A stretch of DNA of 8,753 bases from NZWG01 sp964478995 (GCA_964478995.1 CAYZJY010000075.1:1-8753); one strand, 5' to 3'; shown: positions 1-6,985, numbered from the stretch's first letter. Program-made: numbers and translations. The notes: generated by a model not told the origin, from the sequence alone.

Positions 1-901
1 ATTCAAATTGCCTTAGCCCATCGCCAACTCTATCCCCTGTACGGTAATTCATACTGGTGAATAGATTTAACTTATCCGTTCTATAATTTATATTACCATT
101 TATGTTTTGTTGTTTATACTGTCCTTGCATTGCAGAAACGTTTCCATTGAATCCGTCAAGCGCGCCACGTTTCATCACAATATTGATAATCCCTCCAACT
201 CCATCTGGATCATATTTAGCGGATGGATTTGTGATGACCTCAACTTTTTCAATCATGGAAGCGGCTATGTTCTCGATCTCACCACGTCTACCACTTCCCG
301 TTCTACCACTTCTTTTCCCATCGACAAGAATGGTCACATTTGCATCACCTGCAATGGAGACAACACCATCGATGTCTACGTCCACTGAAGGAACCTTTCT
401 TAAAACATCTGCTCCAGTTCCGCCAGAGGATGATAGGTCTCTTCCAACATTGAATATTTTTTTGTCAATAGTTTGTATGAATGTGCTCTCATCACCTACG
501 ACCTGAACTGCTTCCATGTTTACAGCGGATACGCTCAGTGTAACGTTACCAATGTCTTGTCGAATGCCTCCACCTTCTCCTGGATAGATATTTAAGGGGC
601 CGACCTCCTTCTTTTGGTAGCCTATGAACTCGATGACTGCCACATACTTACCCAAAGGGATTTCTGTGATGTTTACCCTTCCGTTTTTGTCACTTAGACC
701 GCCAGTTACAAGTTCATTATGTTCTAGATCCACCAAGGATACTGATGCATATTCAATAGGCTTAGAGGTAACTGAATCAACAATGCTACCTTGTACAATA
801 CCAATAGCAGGCATTGTTGGTTTGGAGGCGTGGTCCTTATGTCCAAATACGCTTTGTGTTAAAGTAAAAAGCACTAAACTGCTTTTTAAAATGGTTTTCA
901 T
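1..901 (-). CDS. TonB-dependent receptor, outer membrane beta-barrel family (5' part, truncated by window edge)
   Basis: Translating the minus strand from 901 gives 300 codons with no stop, running off the left edge. Residues 1-20 are a Sec signal peptide (MKTILKSSLVLFTLTQSVFG). Residues about 34-122 form a carboxypeptidase-regulatory-like beta-sandwich (GSIVDSVTSKPIEYASVSL, then SDKNGRVNITEIPLGKY). Residues 130-136 (EAVQVVG) look like a TonB box. Residues about 145-245 are the plug domain, with VLRKVPSVDVDIDG, ILVDGK, EVITNPSAKYDPDGVGGIINI. The barrel begins near 250. This order is typical of FCB-group receptors with an OMP_b-brl_3-like barrel. Such receptors import a ligand across the outer membrane using TonB/ExbB/ExbD, none of which is in view. 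The substrate cannot be told. GGAG at 908-911 lies 6 nt before ATG 901 and decides this start over the in-frame ATG at 913. Confidence 0.93.
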   Translation of the reverse strand, partial: MKTILKSSLVLFTLTQSVFGHKDHASKPTMPAIGIVQGSIVDSVTSKPIEYASVSLVDLEHNELVTGGLSDKNGRVNITEIPLGKYVAVIEFIGYQKKEVGPLNIYPGEGGGIRQDIGNVTLSVSAVNMEAVQVVGDESTFIQTIDKKIFNVGRDLSSSGGTGADVLRKVPSVDVDIDGVVSIAGDANVTILVDGKRSGRTGSGRRGEIENIAASMIEKVEVITNPSAKYDPDGVGGIINIVMKRGALDGFNGNVSAMQGQYKQQNINGNINYRTDKLNLFTSMNYRTGDRVGDGLRQFE

Positions 902-907
902 GATAGA

Positions 908-911
908 CTCC
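908..911 (-). promoter_or_regulatory. Shine-Dalgarno site of the TonB receptor gene
   Basis: On the minus strand this reads GGAG, 6 nt before the ATG at 901. It supports that ATG rather than the in-frame ATG at 913, which overlaps the site. Confidence 0.6.
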
Positions 912-917
912 ATAAAA

Positions 918-933
918 ATTCCAAATTTGGAAT
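918..933 (-). promoter_or_regulatory. Perfect 16-bp palindrome before the TonB receptor gene
   Basis: ATTCCAAATTTGGAAT equals its own reverse complement. It sits between the CDP-alcohol transferase stop and the receptor start, ending 6 nt before the receptor's Shine-Dalgarno site. On the minus strand it is preceded by TTTTT and followed by TTTT. It could be an operator for a dimeric regulator. It could also form a small RNA hairpin (6-bp stem, AATT loop) acting as a weak terminator, attenuator or translation control. The sequence does not separate these. Confidence 0.45.
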
Positions 934-954
934 AAAAAGTAAGTTATTTATTAA

Positions 955-967
955 TTGATTTAATCAA
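955..967. repeat. Inverted repeat TTGATT-T-AATCAA spanning the end of the CDP-alcohol transferase gene
   Basis: Two 6-bp arms are mirror-complementary around one central T, and the repeat includes the stop codon at 960-962. With the 16-bp palindrome it is the second dyad in this short gap. The arms are AT-rich and short, so chance is possible. No function is assigned. Confidence 0.3.
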
Positions 968-1550
968 ACACTGATTTGATATTTTCATCTACCTTTTCTC
1001 TTGTTATGAATATATACATTTCCTCAAGTTGATTGACATATCCTATCACACAGAGAATTGGGAATATCTGGGCTGCAGTTTCAGGATAAAGTATGGCAAT
1101 GATCATGAAAAAGAAAAGAGAGGCGGCAAAGGTTTTTCCACCAATGGTATGAAATACAGGGATCTCACCGAATTTTATTTTTCCAAGGACCATTTTTGTA
1201 AAAAATAATCCTATCAAAAGATAGACCAAGTTCCACCACCCATCTACCACTTCAGGTGCAAAACGATAGAGCCAAACAGTAATGAGAGGGTAGAAGACCA
1301 TGTCTGCCATGGTATCTAACTTTGCTCCCAAATGACTAGTCTGGTTTAAATATCTTGCTAGTGTTCCATCGAGTTTATCAGTCACTCCAATAAGAATGAA
1401 CATCACAAGGAAAATAAAACGTGCCTGAGACTCATCATTTAAAAAAAAGCATGGGATTGCCATTGCAGGAATCAATATAAGCCTACTCACACTTAACATG
1501 TTCGGGATGGTCTTTAATTGACCTAATTCAAAATTATTATTATCACTCAT
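960..1550 (-). CDS. CDP-alcohol phosphatidyltransferase family membrane enzyme
   Basis: This 196-residue integral membrane protein carries the full family signature D-x2-D-G-x2-A-R-x8-G-x3-D-x3-D, as D58, D61, G62, A65, R66, G75, D79 and D83. These residues bind the metal and CDP group and do the transfer. The N-terminal IPNMLSVSRLILIP stretch just before is typical of the PgsA/PssA type. Hydrophobic segments near residues 20-37, 43-56, 86-95, 107-119, 140-154 and 160-172 fit the usual six-helix fold. The family moves a phosphatidyl group from CDP-diacylglycerol to an alcohol such as glycerol 3-phosphate, serine or inositol; the acceptor cannot be told here. ATG 1550 has no clear Shine-Dalgarno site. 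The gene lies 40 bp after the lipase, on the same strand. Confidence 0.88.
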   Translation of the reverse strand: MSDNNNFELGQLKTIPNMLSVSRLILIPAMAIPCFFLNDESQARFIFLVMFILIGVTDKLDGTLARYLNQTSHLGAKLDTMADMVFYPLITVWLYRFAPEVVDGWWNLVYLLIGLFFTKMVLGKIKFGEIPVFHTIGGKTFAASLFFFMIIAILYPETAAQIFPILCVIGYVNQLEEMYIFITREKVDENIKSVFD

Positions 1551-1590
1551 TACTTAAAGATATGATGAAAAATAGTATAATAGGAGTTAA

Positions 1591-2814
1591 TTATGGCAGC
1601 GAGTAGAGCCTATTGGCATGTCTTTCAAAAATGTACATCATTTCATTTATTTTTTTAGGGTCATCCAGAAAATGGCCAACAAATGCTTTATGGTCAAAAT
1701 TGAACTTCCCTATGTGAAGCCAAATTCCAGGTTCGATCTTAGAATTTGATAGTGCCTTCATTGGTTCAGGACCATTTTTACCAGTAAATGGCCTTGCCAT
1801 TGAGATAGTATTCACGGTTCCATCATTTTCAAACCAATCTTCATTTGTTTTTTCCCCATTGCCCATCTCTACTTTAGTTCTTCCTATGAGCCATGACCAG
1901 GGGTAACTCATCATGCTAATATATTCTGCGGGCTTGTGTCGGCCTGTTGTGGTGTCCAAAACACTTGCTACTGTGCTAGATGAGAAGTAGTAGACCTCTG
2001 GGTCCATGGTAAGCATGTCATTGAGTTCCCGCGCCCCTTTGATGCTAGAATCCCATGCGATGCTATTTTTTGTATTCCAGGCGGGGTGGCCTGTCAGTCT
2101 AATGATGTATTGGCGAATTGATTCGTCTTCATTTTTTGATAGGTTCCAATGGTCGAGGTCAAAATCATAGTACTTAGAACTTATCATGTTGGCAATCGGT
2201 AAGAGATTATCTGTGAATGGCACAGCACCAATGACGATATCAGATAGTGTAGAACCATTGTGCGGTGTGGACATTGTGGTGATTGAACGTATCCAGTTTT
2301 TATGTGATTTCCCAAGGAGTTCACTTTCATCCATCTCATTTGTATCTTCAGCGGTAAAAGTTGATTTTAATAGGTGAAGTAGCATTCGATTTGTAAGTCC
2401 ACCAAAACTATAGCCTAAAAGATGAACAGGATTATTTTCATCCCATTGTGGGTAAAGCCCTTCAAAAATTTTCCCCTTTGGTCTTCTTGTTAAATTATAT
2501 TTTTTTGAATGATCATGGCCATAGTCTACCTGACCACCCTTGATCTGGTAAAATGTTTCAATAGCACAATCATAGGTTGATGATACAGGGCCTAAAGAGA
2601 CAGAGTAGACAGTATAGCCTTTACTGATAAGGAATTGCTCAATGTTATTTTCTCCACCCCAATAGTTAAGTTCTCCAACCTCTTCTTTTCCCCATCCAAG
2701 AAAGCCATGTACCAAAATGATGGGATAGTTATTATTAGACAAAAGGGGACAGATCAATAGCAAGTATAAAAAAATGGACTGAGTTGAATTATGCCTTAAC
2801 ATGGATGCATCCAT
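1591..2814 (-). CDS. Secreted alpha/beta-hydrolase lipase, Staphylococcus/Geobacillus (family I.5/I.6) type
   Basis: The 407-residue product has a hydrophobic leader (about residues 13-25) and then a lipase fold. YPIILVHGFLGWG (30-42) holds the oxyanion-hole HGF. GYSFG (134-138) gives nucleophile S136, NDG gives D331, and FDHKAF gives H375. Signatures of the Staphylococcus/Geobacillus lipases are clear: YWGG, QIKGGQVDYG, STPHNGSTL, GARELN, VYYFSS and WFENDGTVNTISM. That family hydrolyses triacylglycerols or other acyl esters outside the cytoplasm. Its structural zinc site (Asp, His, His, Asp) appears only partly kept: D82, H102 and D255 align, but the second His position reads L108. The downstream LDDP (383-386) may match the calcium site. 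ATG 2802 (M5) is an alternative start giving a shorter signal peptide; neither has a good Shine-Dalgarno site. It lies 46 bp after the PHP gene. Confidence 0.9.
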   Translation of the reverse strand: MDASMLRHNSTQSIFLYLLLICPLLSNNNYPIILVHGFLGWGKEEVGELNYWGGENNIEQFLISKGYTVYSVSLGPVSSTYDCAIETFYQIKGGQVDYGHDHSKKYNLTRRPKGKIFEGLYPQWDENNPVHLLGYSFGGLTNRMLLHLLKSTFTAEDTNEMDESELLGKSHKNWIRSITTMSTPHNGSTLSDIVIGAVPFTDNLLPIANMISSKYYDFDLDHWNLSKNEDESIRQYIIRLTGHPAWNTKNSIAWDSSIKGARELNDMLTMDPEVYYFSSSTVASVLDTTTGRHKPAEYISMMSYPWSWLIGRTKVEMGNGEKTNEDWFENDGTVNTISMARPFTGKNGPEPMKALSNSKIEPGIWLHIGKFNFDHKAFVGHFLDDPKKINEMMYIFERHANRLYSLP

Positions 2815-2860
2815 TAAAAGATTGAATTTTTCAAAAATTTTGATTGAGAGTGTGTCTTAC

Positions 2861-3967
2861 CTATTGTTTTGGTCTTACAACCAGCCTGAATATTGGGTGT
2901 GTGTCAGGCTTGATCAATGCATTTAGCACTTCAAATTCTAACTCAAACTTCCTTTTTTTTGTTATGGTTCTAACATCAATGATCGTACTACCATGTGGGG
3001 GTACTGTTATCAGATTGGTTGCATTATAAAAATCATAGTCACTCTGATTTCTAAGTGTGTATGGAGCATCAGAATTATTTGATATGACCAGATGGACAAT
3101 AGTGGTATTGTTTATGTAATTAGCAGATTGAACTTTTAAACTACTATTCATTAATGGGAGTAAATAGTCAGGCTTGCCAATAAGTTTTTTATTGAACCAA
3201 ACCACGGTCTGACCATTTTTTAATGCTTTTTTCAAAGCATCTTCATTTTTTTCTCTGGCAAAGACAAGGGTCACGGGTCGATGACCTCCTGAAGGTATTC
3301 TATATTGCCAATCAACTATGTCGTGTATGTCAGACGTTCCAAGAATGGTCAGGTCATAGTCCAATGCAAGTTGGAAAGCCTCATTAGAATAAGTTGTATC
3401 ATTTACGATCTCTATGCCTTCTATGAGTCCATTGTTGATCATCTCTATGTGAAGTTGGTCGAGCGGGACGCTGGCATCAGGAGATTGACTTGCCCAATAA
3501 GGGTGATTCCAAAAAATAAATGCATCTTGTTTACGAGCCGCCAGATATGATTCAATGGGATCTTCATGGATCAATTTATTTGCGTCCTTAATAAAAATGG
3601 CGTTTGCATGACCAGGAGGCATGTCCCGGGTTATTTCAGAACCATTAATAACCAAAAGACCAGAATTCCCTGCGAAACCTTTAGCAAGTTCGTACGAACG
3701 ATTTCTATCTGGATGCGGTATGTCATTGACCCATGATAGATATTCCAAATGCTCGGTTGTGGCGATGACATCAAGCCCATCTTTATTTGCCTCCATGACC
3801 CGTATGTTTGGCCAGACACTACCATCTGAAAAGACAGTATGCATGTGAAGGTCACACACCAATGTTTTGAATCCAGGTAGGTCAGGAAATTCTATTTCCC
3901 GACCATTATTGCCACCATGTCCAAGGACAAATGACATAAGCATGAGGTTTAATATAGATTTTTTCAT
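2861..3967 (-). CDS. Exported PHP-domain phosphoesterase with C-terminal beta domain (Sb-PDE-like)
   Basis: The 368-residue protein begins with a signal peptide (MKKSILNLMLMSFVLG). A PHP metal-dependent phosphoesterase domain follows, about 33-260. Metal-binding motifs are in order: H41-M-H43 with D48 in the HMHTVFSDG block, TEH (E72, H73), E111, H120, WNHP (H155) and GTSDIH (D213, H215), so the active site looks complete. PHP enzymes hydrolyse phosphomono- or phosphodiesters with two or three metals. The combination of export, the VFSDGSVWP block and a C-terminal beta-rich domain (about 275-368) resembles the family annotated in Bacteroidota as Sb-PDE-type phosphodiesterase; this is from memory and the substrate is unknown. 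The start lies 1 bp after the upstream stop (TAA-A-ATG) with no Shine-Dalgarno site, so translation is probably coupled by reinitiation. Confidence 0.87.
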   Translation of the reverse strand: MKKSILNLMLMSFVLGHGGNNGREIEFPDLPGFKTLVCDLHMHTVFSDGSVWPNIRVMEANKDGLDVIATTEHLEYLSWVNDIPHPDRNRSYELAKGFAGNSGLLVINGSEITRDMPPGHANAIFIKDANKLIHEDPIESYLAARKQDAFIFWNHPYWASQSPDASVPLDQLHIEMINNGLIEGIEIVNDTTYSNEAFQLALDYDLTILGTSDIHDIVDWQYRIPSGGHRPVTLVFAREKNEDALKKALKNGQTVVWFNKKLIGKPDYLLPLMNSSLKVQSANYINNTTIVHLVISNNSDAPYTLRNQSDYDFYNATNLITVPPHGSTIIDVRTITKKRKFELEFEVLNALIKPDTHPIFRLVVRPKQ

Positions 3968-3968
3968 T

Positions 3969-5021
3969 TTATTTTGTTTGATCCCAGTGAATGTCCATTG
4001 TATGATATTGAGTTTTTTGGCCTTTCCTTATTGATACTGCTAATGTATACGAAGCGGTTTGACCAGGTTCTAAGGCAGTATCAGCAACAACATTTGATTC
4101 ATAGACAATGCGACTGCCTTTCACAAATACCGAATCTGTGCCAGTATTTTGAGTTGCTTGGTCAAATAGATTACCGATCACTCTAACAAAATCAGCTCGT
4201 ACCTGACCAACATTCTTTACTCTTCCAGAGAAGATCTGCATGTCGGGGTAGTAATCAATGAATGGGTCACCTAAAAAAACAACCTTTGGACCAGGTTTTT
4301 CCATTTCATCCATTCGAACGACCATCTCTTTTTTAAGTACTAAAGTCCCAATCTGTGTTTTTAGGGTCAAAGTAGAATCTGATTCTTGCAAAAGCTCGCC
4401 AGATACGACAGTACCATTTTGTAATTCCACACGATGCTGCTGATCTGGAATTTTGATGAGTTCTAAAAGTTCACGGCTAACATTAGGCATTGTTTGACCT
4501 TTCTCATAACTATTCACAACACTCTTTAGAGAATCAATTTCCGTTTCCAGTGCCTTTAGGTTTGATTCATATTCAAAAAAGAGATCATCAAATTTTAATT
4601 TTTGATTATTTGTCTGTTCTCTTTGTTGAGGTAGTAGGGATAGGTTTGCATCTATCTGAACCTGATCTACTGCTTTTAGTGGTACAGTGTCTTGTTCAGG
4701 AGCAAATTCAATTTTAAGGTCAATATCTTTTCTTGTGATGGAAAAATCACGTTCAACTTCTCCTTCTTTCTTATGGTTGCCAACTAATTTATAGGTTCCT
4801 GCCTTTATCTTTTTGAATTTGAATTCTCCATCGCCATTTGTCTTTCCGGAATCTATTTTTTTACCATTTTCATCATATATCGTTAGTTTAACCTTTTTAA
4901 GCCCTTCACCATCTTTACCGATCACAATACCAGTCACAATGAATTTTGTTTTGGCTTTTCCTTCTTTACCAACAGCGAACAAACAACCTATTAGGAACAT
5001 GTAGGGGAGTAGTCTAGTCAT
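3969..5021 (-). CDS. Envelope protein: carboxypeptidase-regulatory-like, coiled coil, Sm/SH3-like barrel and FxLYD domains
   Basis: No known named gene was recognised. The start chosen is ATG 5021 (350 residues): AAGGAG stands 5 nt upstream and a signal sequence follows at once. An in-frame ATG at 5075 would add 18 charged residues before it. Residues 1-17 are a signal; L10-I11-G12-C13 fits a lipobox, so it may be a lipoprotein, though that signal would be short. Residues about 27-105 form a carboxypeptidase-regulatory/SpaA-like sandwich (GKTNGDGEFKFKKIKAGTYKL). Residues about 140-173 look like coiled coil. Residues about 195-238 (HRVELQNGTVVSGELLQESD) look like a small Sm/SH3-like barrel. 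Residues about 245-347 resemble an FxLYD domain (FSGRVKNVGQVRADFVRV, LEPGQTASYTL). It overlaps the HEAT lipoprotein gene by 8 bp. Domain calls are by eye. Confidence 0.8.
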   Translation of the reverse strand: MTRLLPYMFLIGCLFAVGKEGKAKTKFIVTGIVIGKDGEGLKKVKLTIYDENGKKIDSGKTNGDGEFKFKKIKAGTYKLVGNHKKEGEVERDFSITRKDIDLKIEFAPEQDTVPLKAVDQVQIDANLSLLPQQREQTNNQKLKFDDLFFEYESNLKALETEIDSLKSVVNSYEKGQTMPNVSRELLELIKIPDQQHRVELQNGTVVSGELLQESDSTLTLKTQIGTLVLKKEMVVRMDEMEKPGPKVVFLGDPFIDYYPDMQIFSGRVKNVGQVRADFVRVIGNLFDQATQNTGTDSVFVKGSRIVYESNVVADTALEPGQTASYTLAVSIRKGQKTQYHTMDIHWDQTK

Positions 5022-6147
5022 GCTCTCTCCTTGAAAAATGTGCCTTAAACGCCATTCGTCTAACAGCCTCAGCATTCTTTTTCTCTTCGCCTAATGCATA
5101 GACCATGTTGATGATATTATCATAGTAGATATAATTTTTTTTATTCTCTAACATGGGTAAGAGACCATCTACAACAGAGGGATCGTTGAAGGCCGCTAGG
5201 TTATCAATTGCCTTTTTCCTTATGTCAGTGGGATAATCATCACTATGGGCAATCTCAATGACAGCCTTTTTCACTTCTGGATCATCAAACTCACCAAGCG
5301 CAGCAAGCATGGTATTCAGGAGACTATAATATTGGGTCTTGCCCATGTTGTAGGTATTTAAAAGGGCAAGCACGAGATTTTCTTCTTTAACCCCTTTCAT
5401 CGTGTTCAAGGCAAATTCTCTCACTTCGAGATTCGTGTTAGGGTCACCCAATAATTCTGCAAAGGCTATCGCGACATCATTTGGATTCTTTTTGCCTAGA
5501 ATCTCAACGGCCTTATTTCGAATACCAATGTTTATCTTTGGATCCCTAGCAACAGAGGTCAATACTGGAACAACTTGGTCACTTCCAATGGCACCCAGTG
5601 TCTCGGTCAAGAGACGCTCTGTTCTTGACATATTACTTTTGGCAACCTCATAAAGATCCAGTAGGGCAAGTATCTGGTCCTTCGTCCTAACTCTATTAAG
5701 GCTTTTTACTAGGGCAACATGAACTTCATTTGTCCTTTTCTCCATTGTACGCATGGAGCGAACAAGTGCATCTGCAGCCTTTGGGTTCTCGCTGAACATA
5801 CCTAGCATGCTGATTGATTCATTTAGAAGGGTGTAGTCTACTGCGGTAGTGGTTGCAACCATCTCAGAGATGGCGTGTAATGCCCTAGGATGTTCTGTCT
5901 GCGCTAGGGTTTTACCTGCTGCTACACGTAATTTGACATGAAGGTCGGGATCTTGGTATACCTCTATTAATTCATCCAGCGCACGGATATTCCCACCGCG
6001 GTATGCACTTTTTAATTCTTGAACTCTGTTTAAAAAGTCAGGGTCATTTGGGTCTCCTATTGATTTTTTACCAAATAATCCTTTGATGGTTGAACAACCT
6101 TGGAGCATTAGAATTGAAAATAATATAATGGTTATGTGCCTATGCAT
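5014..6147 (-). CDS. HEAT-repeat lipoprotein
   Basis: The product is a 377-residue lipoprotein (378 from ATG 6150). The signal ends in a lipobox L-Q-G-C (cysteine 18 from the chosen start), followed by S-T, fitting outer-membrane or periplasmic anchoring. The rest, about 35-370, is all alpha-helical HEAT-type repeats of roughly 35-40 residues. Recurring patterns such as D-P-x-L-x-V-K-L-R-V-A-A, D-P-K-I-N-I-G-I-R-N-K-A-V-E-I-L-G and Y-P-T-D-I-R-K-K-A-I-D-N-L show this. HEAT solenoids are protein-binding scaffolds; no catalytic motif is seen. ATG 6147 is preferred because GGGAG lies 4 nt away, against 1 nt for ATG 6150. The gene overlaps the LpxH-like gene by 8 bp and the next gene by 8 bp, so all three are likely co-translated. 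The partner is unknown. Confidence 0.85.
   Translation of the reverse strand: MHRHITIILFSILMLQGCSTIKGLFGKKSIGDPNDPDFLNRVQELKSAYRGGNIRALDELIEVYQDPDLHVKLRVAAGKTLAQTEHPRALHAISEMVATTTAVDYTLLNESISMLGMFSENPKAADALVRSMRTMEKRTNEVHVALVKSLNRVRTKDQILALLDLYEVAKSNMSRTERLLTETLGAIGSDQVVPVLTSVARDPKINIGIRNKAVEILGKKNPNDVAIAFAELLGDPNTNLEVREFALNTMKGVKEENLVLALLNTYNMGKTQYYSLLNTMLAALGEFDDPEVKKAVIEIAHSDDYPTDIRKKAIDNLAAFNDPSVVDGLLPMLENKKNYIYYDNIINMVYALGEEKKNAEAVRRMAFKAHFSRREHD
5027..5032 (-). promoter_or_regulatory. Strong Shine-Dalgarno site that fixes the start at 5021
   Basis: On the minus strand this reads AAGGAG, 5 nt before ATG 5021, and lies inside the last codons of the HEAT lipoprotein gene. It argues that the longer in-frame start at 5075 is not used. 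Confidence 0.7.
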
Positions 6148-6880
6148 CATTCTCCCAGAGCCTTAATTCAAGGTCATTACCATCAAATACTGCATAAGAT
6201 GGCCTATGAAACCAGTCCCCTAGAACTGCCAACTTTCCTTTATTGACTGAAAATATCTCTCCCAAATGATAATGTCCAGATATCATGTAATCAAAGCCAT
6301 TATCAAAATGCATTTTTGCAACTTTTTGTAACTCAATACGAACATCTTTATTAAAACTTGCTTCGTGAGTATAGTGGTTACCACTTCTTGAGATAATTCG
6401 AGCAATCCTATACCCAATTGTAGGATGCAACCAGCGAAATAGCCAAATAAAAGTTTTTGATCTGATCACTTTTTTTAATAATCGATATCCATGATCCCAA
6501 CTTAATAACCCATCGCCATGTGTAAGGTAAAATTTCTTTCCATTCACCTCAATTTCATTGTCATCCAAGTATACCTCGTCCATGATATCATTTTTTATGT
6601 GGTCGCCTACCCAATAATCATGGTTTCCAGCTAGAAAATAAAGTGATATCCCGTTCTCTCTCAATATCCTTGCCTTATCATAAAAGTCGGAATATGATTT
6701 TGGGATCATGTCAGGATATTCAAAATAGAAGTCAAAAAGGTCACCTACAAAAAAACATGTGCCTCCTGTCTCTAATATTTTATCAAATAAACGATAGAGT
6801 TTATTTCTCCTTTTTTTCTCATCATCATCCAAGGACAATTTTAAGTGAATATCTGAAATAAAATAGACGGGGGTATTCAT
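6140..6880 (-). CDS. LpxH-like metallophosphoesterase (UDP-2,3-diacylglucosamine diphosphatase family)
   Basis: The product has 246 residues from ATG 6880. Calcineurin-like motifs are complete: SDIH (D10, H12), GDLFDFY (D47), GNHD (N86, H87), THGDG (H121) and GHYHLG (H203, H205). The central block with LFRWLHPTIGYRIA matches the LpxH-like family of Bacteroidota. LpxH removes UMP from UDP-2,3-diacylglucosamine to give lipid X in lipid A synthesis, at the inner face of the inner membrane. The third motif is GNHD, whereas the E. coli enzyme has GNRD, so the substrate call is by family resemblance. No signal peptide is present. A TTG at 6889 is an alternative start, with AGG 6 nt before it; it would add three residues. 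The gene heads the minus-strand run, and its last 8 bp overlap the HEAT lipoprotein gene. Confidence 0.85.
   Translation of the reverse strand: MNTPVYFISDIHLKLSLDDDEKKRRNKLYRLFDKILETGGTCFFVGDLFDFYFEYPDMIPKSYSDFYDKARILRENGISLYFLAGNHDYWVGDHIKNDIMDEVYLDDNEIEVNGKKFYLTHGDGLLSWDHGYRLLKKVIRSKTFIWLFRWLHPTIGYRIARIISRSGNHYTHEASFNKDVRIELQKVAKMHFDNGFDYMISGHYHLGEIFSVNKGKLAVLGDWFHRPSYAVFDGNDLELRLWENDA
6152..6156 (-). promoter_or_regulatory. Shine-Dalgarno site of the HEAT lipoprotein gene
   Basis: The minus strand reads GGGAG within the last codons of the LpxH-like gene, 4 nt before ATG 6147 and only 1 nt before ATG 6150. This favours the second of the two adjacent ATGs. Confidence 0.5.
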
Positions 6881-6985
6881 GAAGGGCAAAACTTACCTGT
6901 GTATGACACATATAATAAATTTTTTTTTGTAAAAACCATTTTTCAAATTATCTCTATAAATATTCAAGTTTATTAAATTATTACC
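6881..6985. promoter_or_regulatory. Divergent intergenic region between the minus-strand run and the SGNH hydrolase gene
   Basis: This very AT-rich gap lies between two gene starts facing away from each other, so promoters for both are expected here. On the plus strand there is TATAAT at 6911-6916, but no convincing -35 box at the right distance. A run of nine T stands at 6920-6928. No clear Bacteroidota-type TAnnTTTG box was seen, and no clear minus-strand promoter. Neither gene has a good Shine-Dalgarno site before its ATG. Confidence 0.4.

Noticed and set aside
102..506. 134-residue plus-strand open frame, and a second one at 107-388
   Set aside because: Both lie antisense to the TonB receptor gene, whose product has a continuous signal peptide, regulatory and plug domains. 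The plus-strand products show no domain.
624..935. 103-residue plus-strand open frame
   Set aside because: It is antisense to the receptor's N-terminal part and covers the intergenic dyad; the product is low-complexity and unlike any family.
2824..2838. AT-only inverted repeat AATTTTT-C-AAAAATT between PHP and lipase genes
   Set aside because: The arms are only A and T and the loop is one base, so it is neither a stable hairpin nor a convincing operator; such repeats are common in AT-rich gaps.
3631..3855. 74-residue minus-strand open frame inside the PHP gene
   Set aside because: It is a shifted frame within the PHP catalytic domain, whose motifs are intact in the main frame.
5022..5075. 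Longer start for the FxLYD-type protein at ATG 5075
   Set aside because: It would put 18 residues ahead of the signal sequence and lacks a Shine-Dalgarno site, while AAGGAG stands 5 nt before ATG 5021.
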